64,000 nucleotides of DNA from CAWAND01 sp963807065. GTDB taxonomy: Bacteria > Chloroflexota > Anaerolineae > Anaerolineales > E44-bin32. Positions within the stretch are counted from its first letter, which is position 1. Each line of letters opens with the position of its first letter. The notes beneath the pieces were generated by a model. The model worked only from the letters and a program-made list of their open reading frames with translations, was not told the DNA's origin and made no database searches. The stretch lies in the NCBI GenBank assembly GCA_963807065.1, contig CAWDZQ010000003.1:1302001-1366000 (forward strand). Direction: 5' to 3'. Below, one piece after another: positions 54,246-62,216 of the stretch. The position numbers were made by a program, and so were the translations under genes.

Positions 54246-55238
54246 TCAATTGAGCTCGACACGCCGGCCGGTCTCAGCCGATTGGCGTGCCGCCAGGGCA
54301 ATCTGCAGCGCTTGCGATCCATCGGCCAAGGTGCAGATGGGCTCGGCTCGCCCCTCGCTCACCTCGACAAAATGCCGCATCTCTTCCACGAACATGTCGT
54401 TGCGCTCAAAACCCGGCGGGGCGGGAACGGCCTGCCAATCGGCGTCAGAATCCGACCACCAGCGTGTCTCCCCCGTGGCGTTGTCCCAATGAAGCGTGCC
54501 ACGCGTCCCGACCACGGTCAAATGATGTTCGGCTGGCCGTTGATGATAGTCCAGATGCACGGAGGCCGTCACACCAGAGCGGAACCCAAGCAAGACATCG
54601 GCCGTGTCCTCAACGTCCATATCAAGCGCTCCCGAACACTGTGCCTCTCCGACCACGGATCGGACGGCGCCGAAGAACCAGCCAAGGTAGTCGAACGGGT
54701 GGCACAAGGTCAGCAGCACGCCTCCCCCCAGATCCGAGCGGGCGCTGTAGCTCTGACGGTAGTCCTCCCACGGGTGCCAATCGGGCAGATACTCGCCCCA
54801 TGTGGCGCGGGCGCTGATTGGGCGGCCGATGGCCCCCGAGCCGAGCAGGTCAGCCGCCGCAATGAGCCCAGGATGGTAGCGAAACTGAAAGCCGACCAAG
54901 GCTCGCCGCCCATGCGTTTCCAGCACGGCCGCCAGACGATCCAATCCATCCATCTTCTTGGCGACCGGTTTCTCAAGCAGCAGGCTGCATCCGGCTTCAG
55001 CCGCCGCAAGCGCCGTCGGCAGGTGGAGCGACGTTGGATTGGAAATCACGGCCGCCTGCGGCGACCAGCGTTCGAGCGCCACCTCGAGCGAAGTCTCCGA
55101 CGGCCAGGCGGCGACGTCTTCGTCGGGAAGGGTCGCTTTCCCAGTGCGATACAGGACGAGGTCATCCTGCCCGATGGCGACCAGGTTCTTCAGATGGCGC
55201 CGGCCGATCGAACCCAGCCCGCAGATCAGGATACGCAT
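54246..55238 (-). CDS. Gfo/Idh/MocA family oxidoreductase
   Basis: Protein of 330 aa. The N-terminal NAD loop is ICGLGSIGRRHLKNL (4-18), with LLLEKPVAKKMDGL (catalytic-type Lys of EKP) near 86-99. The C-terminal half has FQFRYHPGL, GEYLPDWHPWEDYRQSY and LGGGVLLTLCHPFDYLGW. These match the subgroup that often accompanies NeuB and CMP-sugar synthetase genes. It would oxidise or reduce a sugar hydroxyl with NAD(P). No signal peptide; cytosolic. The start is 26 bases above the SDR gene; they are probably one transcript. Confidence 0.85.
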   Translation of the reverse strand: MRILICGLGSIGRRHLKNLVAIGQDDLVLYRTGKATLPDEDVAAWPSETSLEVALERWSPQAAVISNPTSLHLPTALAAAEAGCSLLLEKPVAKKMDGLDRLAAVLETHGRRALVGFQFRYHPGLIAAADLLGSGAIGRPISARATWGEYLPDWHPWEDYRQSYSARSDLGGGVLLTLCHPFDYLGWFFGAVRSVVGEAQCSGALDMDVEDTADVLLGFRSGVTASVHLDYHQRPAEHHLTVVGTRGTLHWDNATGETRWWSDSDADWQAVPAPPGFERNDMFVEEMRHFVEVSEGRAEPICTLADGSQALQIALAARQSAETGRRVELN

Positions 55239-55312
55239 GGCTTGTGGTCGATCAACAGACCTGCTCCCCGGGCACTGGCCGAATGGCGGATGCGAACGTC
55301 CACATGCCGAAG

Positions 55313-55951
55313 CTAGGCCTCGACCCCGAAGTCAGCCACAATGCGCAGGATGTCAAATCCCTCGGCGAAGGGACGCTCAGCAAGGGCACCGTGCCGCACC
55401 AGCGTAGACCGGATGATGTCGGGATCGAAGTAATATTTATCGGCGTAGGTCTTATATTCCTTCAAGGCTGCGATCTTCTTCTCCACGTCCTGGCGGCTGA
55501 CTTCCACCAGGAAATGCGGAAAGAAGCCATAGCTGCTCCGCAGGACATCGAATCCCAGCACGGAGATGCCGCGAAAGGCGCGCAGCGCTTCCTGGGTCAC
55601 CACGCCATGGTCCTGATGGATATCGGCCGGGCTGTGCGCGAAGACCAGGTCCGGCTGATGCTCCCGGTTGAGCTGGTAGAGATACTCAAGGATCTTCTGC
55701 CGGTCGCGCACGAAATTGCGCGTCTCGAAGGTCCCCACGATCACTTGCGCGTCCTTCAAGCCGAGCACCGCCATGCTGCGCCGGTGCTCGTCGGCAACAT
55801 GCACCAGGTCGGGGTTCTTCTGATTATCCGAGAGCGTGACGCACAACAAATCCGATTGCCCGGCGATGCGGGCGATCAGCGCCCCACATCCGATCTCGAT
55901 ATCGTCGGGGTGCGCCCCCAGGAAGAGGACCTTCTTGCCGTAGAAGTTCAC
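55313..55951 (-). CDS. PIG-L family deacetylase
   Basis: Protein of 212 aa. VLFLGAHPDDIEIGCGAL (8-25) supplies the zinc-binding AHPDD, and FAHSPADIHQDHGVVTQEA supplies the second HxDH. This is the LmbE/MshB/PIG-L fold: zinc-dependent removal of an N-acetyl group from a sugar. The start is GTG at 55951, preceding NFYGKKV. It lies between a methyltransferase and the oxidoreductase gene. Deacetylation of an amino sugar before re-acylation, as in legionaminic-acid derivatives, is a possible role, but this is inference. Confidence 0.85.
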   Translation of the reverse strand: MNFYGKKVLFLGAHPDDIEIGCGALIARIAGQSDLLCVTLSDNQKNPDLVHVADEHRRSMAVLGLKDAQVIVGTFETRNFVRDRQKILEYLYQLNREHQPDLVFAHSPADIHQDHGVVTQEALRAFRGISVLGFDVLRSSYGFFPHFLVEVSRQDVEKKIAALKEYKTYADKYYFDPDIIRSTLVRHGALAERPFAEGFDILRIVADFGVEA

Positions 55952-55967
55952 CTGTGGCCTCCCGGCT

Positions 55968-56768
55968 CTACTTGGTGGCGACGAAACCCCCCACGACCTT
56001 GGTCATCGTCAGGGATCCTTCGGCGGCCAGGCGTTTCTCGGCGACGTGTTCGATCTCGGTCATGATCGCGTTGAAGTCGTCCCCAGATTCGAAGAAAGAA
56101 CCCCACAGCTTGCGATCTTCGGACAACGAAGCGCGCGTGTAGTCGATGAACGGTTTGACGTCGTCGAACTTGAGTGGGTTGTCGAAACGATGAACCTCGA
56201 CCTTCGAGAAAGTCTGACGCATGGCATTCAGTATCTGGCTGTCGTAGCGCGAGCTGCCGGGCATCGGAGGGATCGGCTTGCCGGTGGCCTCCTTGATGAT
56301 GTCGTAAAACAACTGTTTGTTGTCCGGCAGGGGACCGGTGGTGAACAGGCGTCCACCCTGGTCGAGCACGCGGTGCATTTCGCGGATCGTGAAAGGGATG
56401 TCTTCGGCATAGTAAATGGCGAAGCAGCACGACACAAGATCGACCTGGCCGTCATCCAGCGGGAAGCGCCGGTTGAAGTCGAGCTCAATGAAGCGCATCG
56501 GATGTCCGAGCTCGGCGTTGCGCGCTTCGGCCTGCGCCAGAAGCTCGGCCGACACATCTCCCCCGGTTATTTCAGCGTCGCCGTCCAACGCGTGGTAGAA
56601 GGCCACGCATTGTTTGCCGGATCCGCAGCCGACATCCAGAATCCGAAGGCCTTTTTCGAGCTTCAAGATGTCCAGCATCCAGGCGTCGATATCCCGGCCG
56701 CCATACTGCTTGTGGATGTCAATGCGCGTCTGCAAATCTTCGGTCGTTTCTTGGTAGTTAAACTTCAT
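55968..56768 (-). CDS. Class I SAM-dependent methyltransferase
   Basis: About 266 aa. LRILDVGCGSGKQCVAF (about 43-59) is motif I. GGDVSAELLAQAEARN and LVSCCFAIYYAEDI follow, then MHRVLDQGGRLFTTGP. The ATG at 56768 has AGGAG nine bases upstream; an earlier ATG at 56798 would add ten unlikely residues. The fold is that of small-molecule or sugar methyltransferases. Its target is unknown; a nonulosonic-acid or amino-sugar derivative is suggested by the neighbours only. Confidence 0.85.
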   Translation of the reverse strand: MKFNYQETTEDLQTRIDIHKQYGGRDIDAWMLDILKLEKGLRILDVGCGSGKQCVAFYHALDGDAEITGGDVSAELLAQAEARNAELGHPMRFIELDFNRRFPLDDGQVDLVSCCFAIYYAEDIPFTIREMHRVLDQGGRLFTTGPLPDNKQLFYDIIKEATGKPIPPMPGSSRYDSQILNAMRQTFSKVEVHRFDNPLKFDDVKPFIDYTRASLSEDRKLWGSFFESGDDFNAIMTEIEHVAEKRLAAEGSLTMTKVVGGFVATK

Positions 56769-56811
56769 TTGTTTCCGCTCCTGTGGCAAGTTTGCCATTC
56801 TACCATGGGGG

Positions 56812-57804
56812 TCATTTTGGCCGTTCTGATGTCGAATCTGCGGTGTGGGTGGCCGACTTCTTGCGGCTGGCTGGTGCGGAGTTCCCCATCAGCCGAGCAC
56901 CCAGGTACTTAAGCGTCTGCAATGGATGAAAACCGAGCCGGATCAGCTTAGCCCCCCGGCCGCTGCCCCAACGGCTGATCAACCCGGCCTCCAACCAACG
57001 CGCCAATCCGGGTCGACGGATGCCGGCTTTGTGAAGATCGTCACAAGTGAGTCTCCAAGTGGCGTCCCGCAAGGTGAAGATCGTCTCCAGCCCGCCTGCA
57101 AGTGCGACATTGCGTTTGCTCTCTGGCAGCCTGTAGTGGATCTGCCCTCCGGGAAGGTGAGCATAATCGTGGTCCTGGTGAATGACGGTGATGGCCTCTG
57201 AGGCGTCGACCACGGGCCAGCCTGCATGCCGGGCGGCGTAGATCATCCAGTTATCCCAACCCGCCCGGCCAACAGCGAACGGCGGCAGGGCAGGAAAACC
57301 GTGGCGGGGGAACACGAAGTAGTCACTCCCCGCCGGTGGGTGGCGGCGGCCTTCGTGTTCCAGCCGGGCCCGCAGCTCCCGCAATCCGCCGCCATCAACG
57401 TCAATCAGGTCGTCCACCGCCAGATCCCAGCGCTGGCCGACCACCAGATAAACGGCAAAAGCTTCGGCCACCCGGTCGATGGCCGGCAGGAAATCACCGG
57501 TTAGCATCACGTCGGCGTTCAAGTAGCCCATGCGATCGAACCGTGCGGCCTCGGCGGCGCGCTCAAAGATGGCATTCAACAGCGGCGTTCCGACTTGGTT
57601 GCGCGCCACGGCGCTGAGGTGGCGAGCCCCGACCTCATCCGCTGCTTCCCCGGCCCCTTCGTCATCGCCGACTACGATGATCTCCACCCTCGGGCCGAGC
57701 GCCGCCCATGAGCGCAAGGCGTTGCGTTGGATGACACCGATGTGGCCGGCGAAGGGCTTGGGGGCCGTGAAGAGAGTCACTCCGTCCGAAACGCCTGGGC
57801 TCAT
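56812..57804 (-). CDS. Putative glycosyltransferase (GT-A-like)
   Basis: Protein of 330 aa. It opens VTLFTAPKPFAGHIGVIQRN, then VEIIVVGDDEGAGE, MGYLNADVMLTGDFLPAI (a possible DxD-type site), VGQRWDLAVDD and SDYFVFPRHGFPALPPFAVG. The FTAPKPFxGHIGxIQRNA opening marks a family I know only as hypothetical or glycosyltransferase-like. It ends with a basic tail. Its ATG overlaps the TGA of the KpsC-like gene below (ATGA), so the two are translationally coupled. One CRP/Rex-like palindrome lies within. Function as a transferase is likely but not proven. Confidence 0.7.
   Translation of the reverse strand: MSPGVSDGVTLFTAPKPFAGHIGVIQRNALRSWAALGPRVEIIVVGDDEGAGEAADEVGARHLSAVARNQVGTPLLNAIFERAAEAARFDRMGYLNADVMLTGDFLPAIDRVAEAFAVYLVVGQRWDLAVDDLIDVDGGGLRELRARLEHEGRRHPPAGSDYFVFPRHGFPALPPFAVGRAGWDNWMIYAARHAGWPVVDASEAITVIHQDHDYAHLPGGQIHYRLPESKRNVALAGGLETIFTLRDATWRLTCDDLHKAGIRRPGLARWLEAGLISRWGSGRGAKLIRLGFHPLQTLKYLGARLMGNSAPASRKKSATHTADSTSERPK
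57029..57046. promoter_or_regulatory. Intragenic TGTGA-N6-TCACA palindrome
   Basis: TTGTGAAGATCGTCACAA lies in the putative glycosyltransferase gene (minus strand encodes CDDLHK). It is one of five copies of the same core in the window. Its position inside a gene makes a regulatory role uncertain. Confidence 0.25.
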
Positions 57805-59299
57805 CCGCCTGCCCTTTCCATCGGCAGCTCCTCACCGGCGGTTCGGGCAGATCGGGCAAGCGCAGCCAGAAATTCGGCGGTTCGGCGGCCGGCGCTCCCG
57901 TCGGTGAAGGTGATCTCGCGTCGGACGAAAGCACGCCGGGCGTCGGCGTCCGCCGTGGGGTCGTTCAGGTACGCCTCAATGTGTGTCTTCAGGCTGGCTT
58001 CGTCCAGGGCCACCCTTCCTGCGGCGGCCTGGCGGAAACGGGCGTGCGTCGGCCAGCCGCCTATTTCAGACAAAGGGAGCGAGTATTTTCGTGGCCAGTT
58101 CCAGCCGCCAGGCGTGTCCAGGCACACGCTGACGATCGGCCGGTCGTGGATGGCGGCCTCGACCACCATCGTCGAGTAGACGGTCAAAAACACATCTGCG
58201 TGAGCCATCATGGAGGCTTTCTCAGGCATGTCCTCGCCCGAGTAGTGGCCCAAGCCTTCACCCAGGGCCACCGGCTCGACGAGGTGAACGTGCGGCTGCT
58301 CCGCCGCCAGGCGGCGGATCTGCTCCCGCTCCTGCTGGAACAGATGCACATCCATGAAGTGATTGGGGTGCAGCCGGATAAGCAGTTGGGCGGGGACCGA
58401 AAGTTTGTCTTCCGAGACCAAACTGGCCAGCGCCTTGACGTTGGGCAGATTGGGGGAGAAGCTGACGAAACTGCAGGCGTAGGACAGGAGCTTGCGCCCG
58501 GGATCAAGGCCGTGCTGGTGGAAATACACGTCTTTCGGGAGGACCCAGCGGCCGTCGAGGTAGCCATCGTAGGTGGGCATGCCGCCGACATGCACTCTCT
58601 CCGGCGGCCAATCTGAGCCAAACACCAGCTCGTCCCTCTGGACGTCGGACCAGCAGTTAACGAAGTCCATCGGAGCTCCCGGCAGGCTGTAGCTGCTCGG
58701 GTTGTCCCATCCGATCATGGCCGCGGCCGTCGTCACGCCGCGGTGGGCAGCCTGGCGCAGCAAGAATCTGTCCATCCGCCAGCCGGCCGTGCTGGCCACC
58801 ACCAGGTCCGGCTGGTACTTTTCGAACAGGTCGCCGTAGAGATCGGGCTTGTACGTCGACTGCAACCCCACCAATCCCTGCCGCGCCCAGCGCGGCGGCG
58901 CAGCAACCCAATCGACAGCCAGGCGAAGGGCATCAGCAGCCGCCGGCGGTTGGCCTGCTCGGTCCCCACCTGATCGACATAACTGTCCATGGCCTGGGTG
59001 TTGATGCGGCGCGAACCACCGACCCGTCTCAAAAAATGCAGCCACCACTGACGCTCCGGAGCGACGCTGTCTGTGTAGGCCTGGATGCGGTCGAGGCGCA
59101 GGCCCTCGACGATCAGGCCCGACCGGCCGAAGTGCTCTTCCACCGTCGGTACCAGGCTGTCCTCGGTAAGGAGCACAACTTGCGCCCCGCCGTCGATCAA
59201 ATGCGGCACGACATCCGTCTGCAGGAAATAGACGATTGCCAGGCCGTGGTCGGCGATGATGAAGATTGTCGGGGCAGTCTGCCCGGGGCCAGGGAACAT
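57801..59299 (-). pseudogene. CDP-glycerol-transferase/epimerase-fold protein, interrupted by a -1 frameshift
   Basis: The frame from ATG 59299 gives TIFIIADHGLAIVYFLQTDV, VVLLTEDSLVPTVEEHFG and NRRRLLMPFAWLSIGLLRR. Sensible sequence then passes to another frame: RWARQGLVGLQSTYKPDLYG to the end at 57801. The length is 3n+2; restoring one C in the CGCCGCCGCGC stretch at about 58890-58895 would give about 499 aa. The second half has LLIRLHPNHFMDVHLF, DVFLTVYSTMVVEAAIHDRP and GGWNWPRKYSLPL, a two-domain GT-B-like pattern as in TagF/KpsC-like or UDP-GlcNAc-epimerase-like proteins. It overlaps the next gene (ATGA). Confidence 0.7.
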
Positions 59300-59307
59300 G
59301 CGAGTCG

Positions 59308-60264
59308 TCAATCCACGAAGTACCAGCGAAAGACCCGGTCGTAGAGACCCAGCAGCACGCGGCGGACCAGCCCAAACTCGAGCACGGTGCGCCACAAGCC
59401 CCTGCGACGGGCGTGCAGCTGTCCCCCGCCCTGCTTCGGCACCGGGATGAGTGTGTTGCTCATGTTCATGGCCAGCGGACGCGCCGTCATCAGGCGCAAG
59501 TAGCCCTCATCGTTCATCCTGCGGTCCAGATCTCGCACCTGGCCCATCGGTCGGTCCATATCGAAGGGAACGAACGACCTGAGCACCGACGTGTGAGCCA
59601 CGAACTGCCAATGTGAGGCACCCACAAAAGCAGGCGTCCCCCGATAGGTGAGACGAACGTCGTGGGTGGCATCGAAGCGAGTGCGAACTTCCTCCTCATC
59701 CTGCCCAAGACTCAGGTCAAAGGCGCGGAAATCCTCCCAAGGGATCAAGCTGCCGCGTTCGATCTCCACCTCTGCCTGCGATTCGGCCCAGGCCACGGTG
59801 GCGCTGAAGAATTCAGGCGGGGTTCGGAACGGCCGGCTGGTGACCATGCCAACCCGGGGGTACGTCTCAAGGACCTTCAAAGAGTTGTCCAGCCATCCCG
59901 GGCTGAACTCGGCATCGCTGTCGGTGTAAGCGAGGATCTCGCCCGGCGCAGAAGTGAAGATCTGGTTCCAGGCGCCGCCCTTTCCCAGGTTCTTCTCCGA
60001 CAGCATCAAATACTGGATCCTTCCCGCCTGCTGGGCCTCCAACAGGTAGGCCACGGCCTCAGGGCCGCTGCCGTTGTCGAAGACCATCAGGTCGTGGGCC
60101 GGCCCGGTGTTCGCCCACAAGCTGTTAAGGCAGGCCTTGAGCACCTCCAGCGCCTGGGCATGAAACCCCTTCAGGGACGGGATGCAGGTCAGGACGGCCA
60201 CCGTGATCGGTTGGGGTCGTGTCACGCCCTGAAGGAATTTGGCCGGGTTCTGTCCCACGCGCAA
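59308..60264 (-). CDS. Glycosyltransferase family 2-like protein, paralogue of the one at 28295
   Basis: Protein of 318 aa. It begins RVGQNPAKFLQG, then ITVAVLTCIPSLKGFHAQAL, LMVFDNGSGPEAVAYLLEAQ, KNLGKGGAWNQIF, ILAYTDSDAEFSPGWL (metal site DSD). TYRGTPAFVGASHWQFV and MSNTLIPVP follow, with a basic C-terminal helix FGLVRRVLLGLYDRVFRW. The whole plan matches the protein at 28295-29302. The start is TTG at 60264 with a GGGGAG-type ribosome-binding site eight bases before it. The stop lies eight bases from the next gene. Confidence 0.85.
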   Translation of the reverse strand: MRVGQNPAKFLQGVTRPQPITVAVLTCIPSLKGFHAQALEVLKACLNSLWANTGPAHDLMVFDNGSGPEAVAYLLEAQQAGRIQYLMLSEKNLGKGGAWNQIFTSAPGEILAYTDSDAEFSPGWLDNSLKVLETYPRVGMVTSRPFRTPPEFFSATVAWAESQAEVEIERGSLIPWEDFRAFDLSLGQDEEEVRTRFDATHDVRLTYRGTPAFVGASHWQFVAHTSVLRSFVPFDMDRPMGQVRDLDRRMNDEGYLRLMTARPLAMNMSNTLIPVPKQGGGQLHARRRGLWRTVLEFGLVRRVLLGLYDRVFRWYFVD

Positions 60265-60327
60265 AGTTAATACTCCCCTTCTCTGGCCGGTTGCCGCGGC
60301 GGCATGATGAACCCAATCAGAGGTCGG

Positions 60328-61101
60328 TTATGGCCGGCGATCATCAACGCTCCTCAACGGTTTGTGTTGGACGCCGGCGTTCAGGGCAGCCAGGTCGGGC
60401 CGGCCCCGCACGAGCTCAAGAATCTCCCGCCAGCCGAAATCATCATCGGGAGCGAAGTGCGCGAACACGGCGCGGATGAAATTCAAGTCTTCGAGCGTAT
60501 CGACGGTCCAGCGATAATCACCCAGGTCCTCATCGTTACGGACATGCAGCACGCGAAACCTGCCCGGTGGGTCATAGAGATAGGGCATCACGTGCTCCCT
60601 CTGGTATGCCTGATCGGCTTCCCTCCACGCGACCTCGAGCGCCTCGAAACTGCAGACTTCGGTGTCCAATCCGATGGGAAAGGTGCGATCATCCACAAAT
60701 CGATTCAGGGCGAGGTCGACCGGCGGGTCGCTCTCCAAGAACGCCTGCACCGTCTGGTCGATCACCTCGGGGTCGATCACCGGGCAATCGCCGGTAATCC
60801 GCACCACCACGTCGGCGTGGAATGCGGCGGCCGCGGCGTGGACCCGGTCGAGTACGTCGGCCGCATCGCCACGGTAGACCGTCAATCCCTCATCCCGGCA
60901 GACGGTTTCCAGGGGATCGTCCGAACCGGCGGTCGACGTGGCCACAACCACCTGGTCCACCGACTTCGCCCGCTGGACTCGCCGCACGACCCGCAGCAGC
61001 ATCGGCTGCCCCTGGATGTCCTCCAGCACTTTCCCCGGCAGGCGCGACGACTCCATGCGCGCTTGGACCATGGCCACGATGCGGGGTGGCGATCCCGGCA
61101 T
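60328..61101 (-). CDS. SpsF-like cytidylyltransferase-family protein
   Basis: Protein of 257 aa. IVAMVQARMESSRLPGKVLE (8-27) is the nucleotidyltransferase signature in the SpsF form. QVVVATSTAGSDDPLE, VVRITGDCPVIDPEVIDQ, TFPIGLDTEVCSFEALE and YRWTVDTLEDLNFI follow, all typical of SpsF. Family members are found in spore-coat and surface-glycan clusters and are thought to activate a sugar or keto-acid with CTP. This would be the third cytidylyltransferase-like gene in the right half, after 46607 and 52158. It is five bases from the GT4 gene upstream. Confidence 0.85.
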   Translation of the reverse strand: MPGSPPRIVAMVQARMESSRLPGKVLEDIQGQPMLLRVVRRVQRAKSVDQVVVATSTAGSDDPLETVCRDEGLTVYRGDAADVLDRVHAAAAAFHADVVVRITGDCPVIDPEVIDQTVQAFLESDPPVDLALNRFVDDRTFPIGLDTEVCSFEALEVAWREADQAYQREHVMPYLYDPPGRFRVLHVRNDEDLGDYRWTVDTLEDLNFIRAVFAHFAPDDDFGWREILELVRGRPDLAALNAGVQHKPLRSVDDRRP

Positions 61102-61106
61102 GACGG

Positions 61107-62216
61107 CTAGCCCTTCCCCGCACGGGCCAGGTCGTAGGCCTCCAACAAAATACCAAAGTTCACCGACCAGTCGGCCTTCTCCTCAGCACGTCGGCGAGCT
61201 CGCTGACCCAGCGCGGCCAACTCGGCCTTATGGTCAACCGCCCGCCGCAGGCCAACCGCCAGGGCGTCGGGTTTTCCATCTTCGAACTGCCAGCCTTGCT
61301 CACCGGGAGTTACCCATTCCCGGTTTCCGGGGATATCGGAGACCAACGCCGGCAGACCCGAAGCCATCGCCTCCATCAAGGACACCGAACTGCCATCGCT
61401 GTGGGAGGCCGTCACGTACAGGTCCGCGGCCCGGTAATACTCAGGCAGGGCATCGTTTTGCACCTGACCCCCGAAATGGACCTTGCCGCACAGCCCCGCC
61501 TCTTCTATCCGCGAACGAAGCCGTTCCGCTTGGGACCCATCGCCCAGCAAGATCAAGCGCAGCTTCGGCGCGGAGTCCGACGCCCGAATGAAGGCCTCCA
61601 CGACATCATCCACGCCGTACAGCGGTTCCCACGCGCGATTGGAAAGCACCACCAGGTTGGATTCCCACCCCAGGGTTTTTCGCAGGCTGTTCGCTTCACC
61701 CGGCGAGAACCTGGCCAAGTCAACGCCCCAAGGGAAGACCACAATCCGATCAGCGGGCATGCCAAGGCCCTCGGCAGCCGTGCGCACGGCCTGACAATCG
61801 CAGACCAGGACATCGCTGCGTTTCAGGGTGTACTTGGCGGCAGCCCGGCCGAGCCCCTGCCGGGCCTCAAGCAGCAGATCCGACCCCCAGGACATCGACA
61901 CCAGGGGGTGAAACCCGGCGGCGGCGATCAGCCCGGCCGGTTTCTGCACCGGTCCGGCGTGCACCAGGTCGGGCTGCAAGCGATCCAGGAGTTTGCGCAG
62001 GAAGAGCAGCGACCGCGGGATGTCCCGCGCCAAAAAGGGCCGGCCGATAGCCCACCCATCGATGGGCTTGATGCGGTCCGGCAGCGGCCTCTTCTCCAAC
62101 CCAAGACCTCTATCCTCCAGTCTGAGAAAGTAGACGTCATGGCTCGTCTCAGCCAGGGCGGTCAGGAAGCGATGGTCGTGGGGCGTGTAGTCCCGCGAGA
62201 AATAGAGAATACGCAC
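61107..62216 (-). CDS. Glycosyltransferase family 4
   Basis: Protein of 369 aa with GT-B fold. ILYFSRDYTPHDHRFLTALA is the N-terminal start. LVSMSWGSDLLLEARQGLGR and VLVCDCQAVRTAAEGLGM precede the second domain, which has VVFPWGVDLARFSPGE, VVLSNRAWEPLYGVDDVVEA and LILLGDGSQAERL. It closes with SHSDGSSVSLMEAMASGLPALV, where the E-x7-E-type catalytic region of retaining GT4s lies. It is expected to be cytoplasmic and to use a nucleotide sugar. Its ATG directly abuts the stop of the NeuB-like gene (62217), so they are one transcript. Confidence 0.9.
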   Translation of the reverse strand: MRILYFSRDYTPHDHRFLTALAETSHDVYFLRLEDRGLGLEKRPLPDRIKPIDGWAIGRPFLARDIPRSLLFLRKLLDRLQPDLVHAGPVQKPAGLIAAAGFHPLVSMSWGSDLLLEARQGLGRAAAKYTLKRSDVLVCDCQAVRTAAEGLGMPADRIVVFPWGVDLARFSPGEANSLRKTLGWESNLVVLSNRAWEPLYGVDDVVEAFIRASDSAPKLRLILLGDGSQAERLRSRIEEAGLCGKVHFGGQVQNDALPEYYRAADLYVTASHSDGSSVSLMEAMASGLPALVSDIPGNREWVTPGEQGWQFEDGKPDALAVGLRRAVDHKAELAALGQRARRRAEEKADWSVNFGILLEAYDLARAGKG

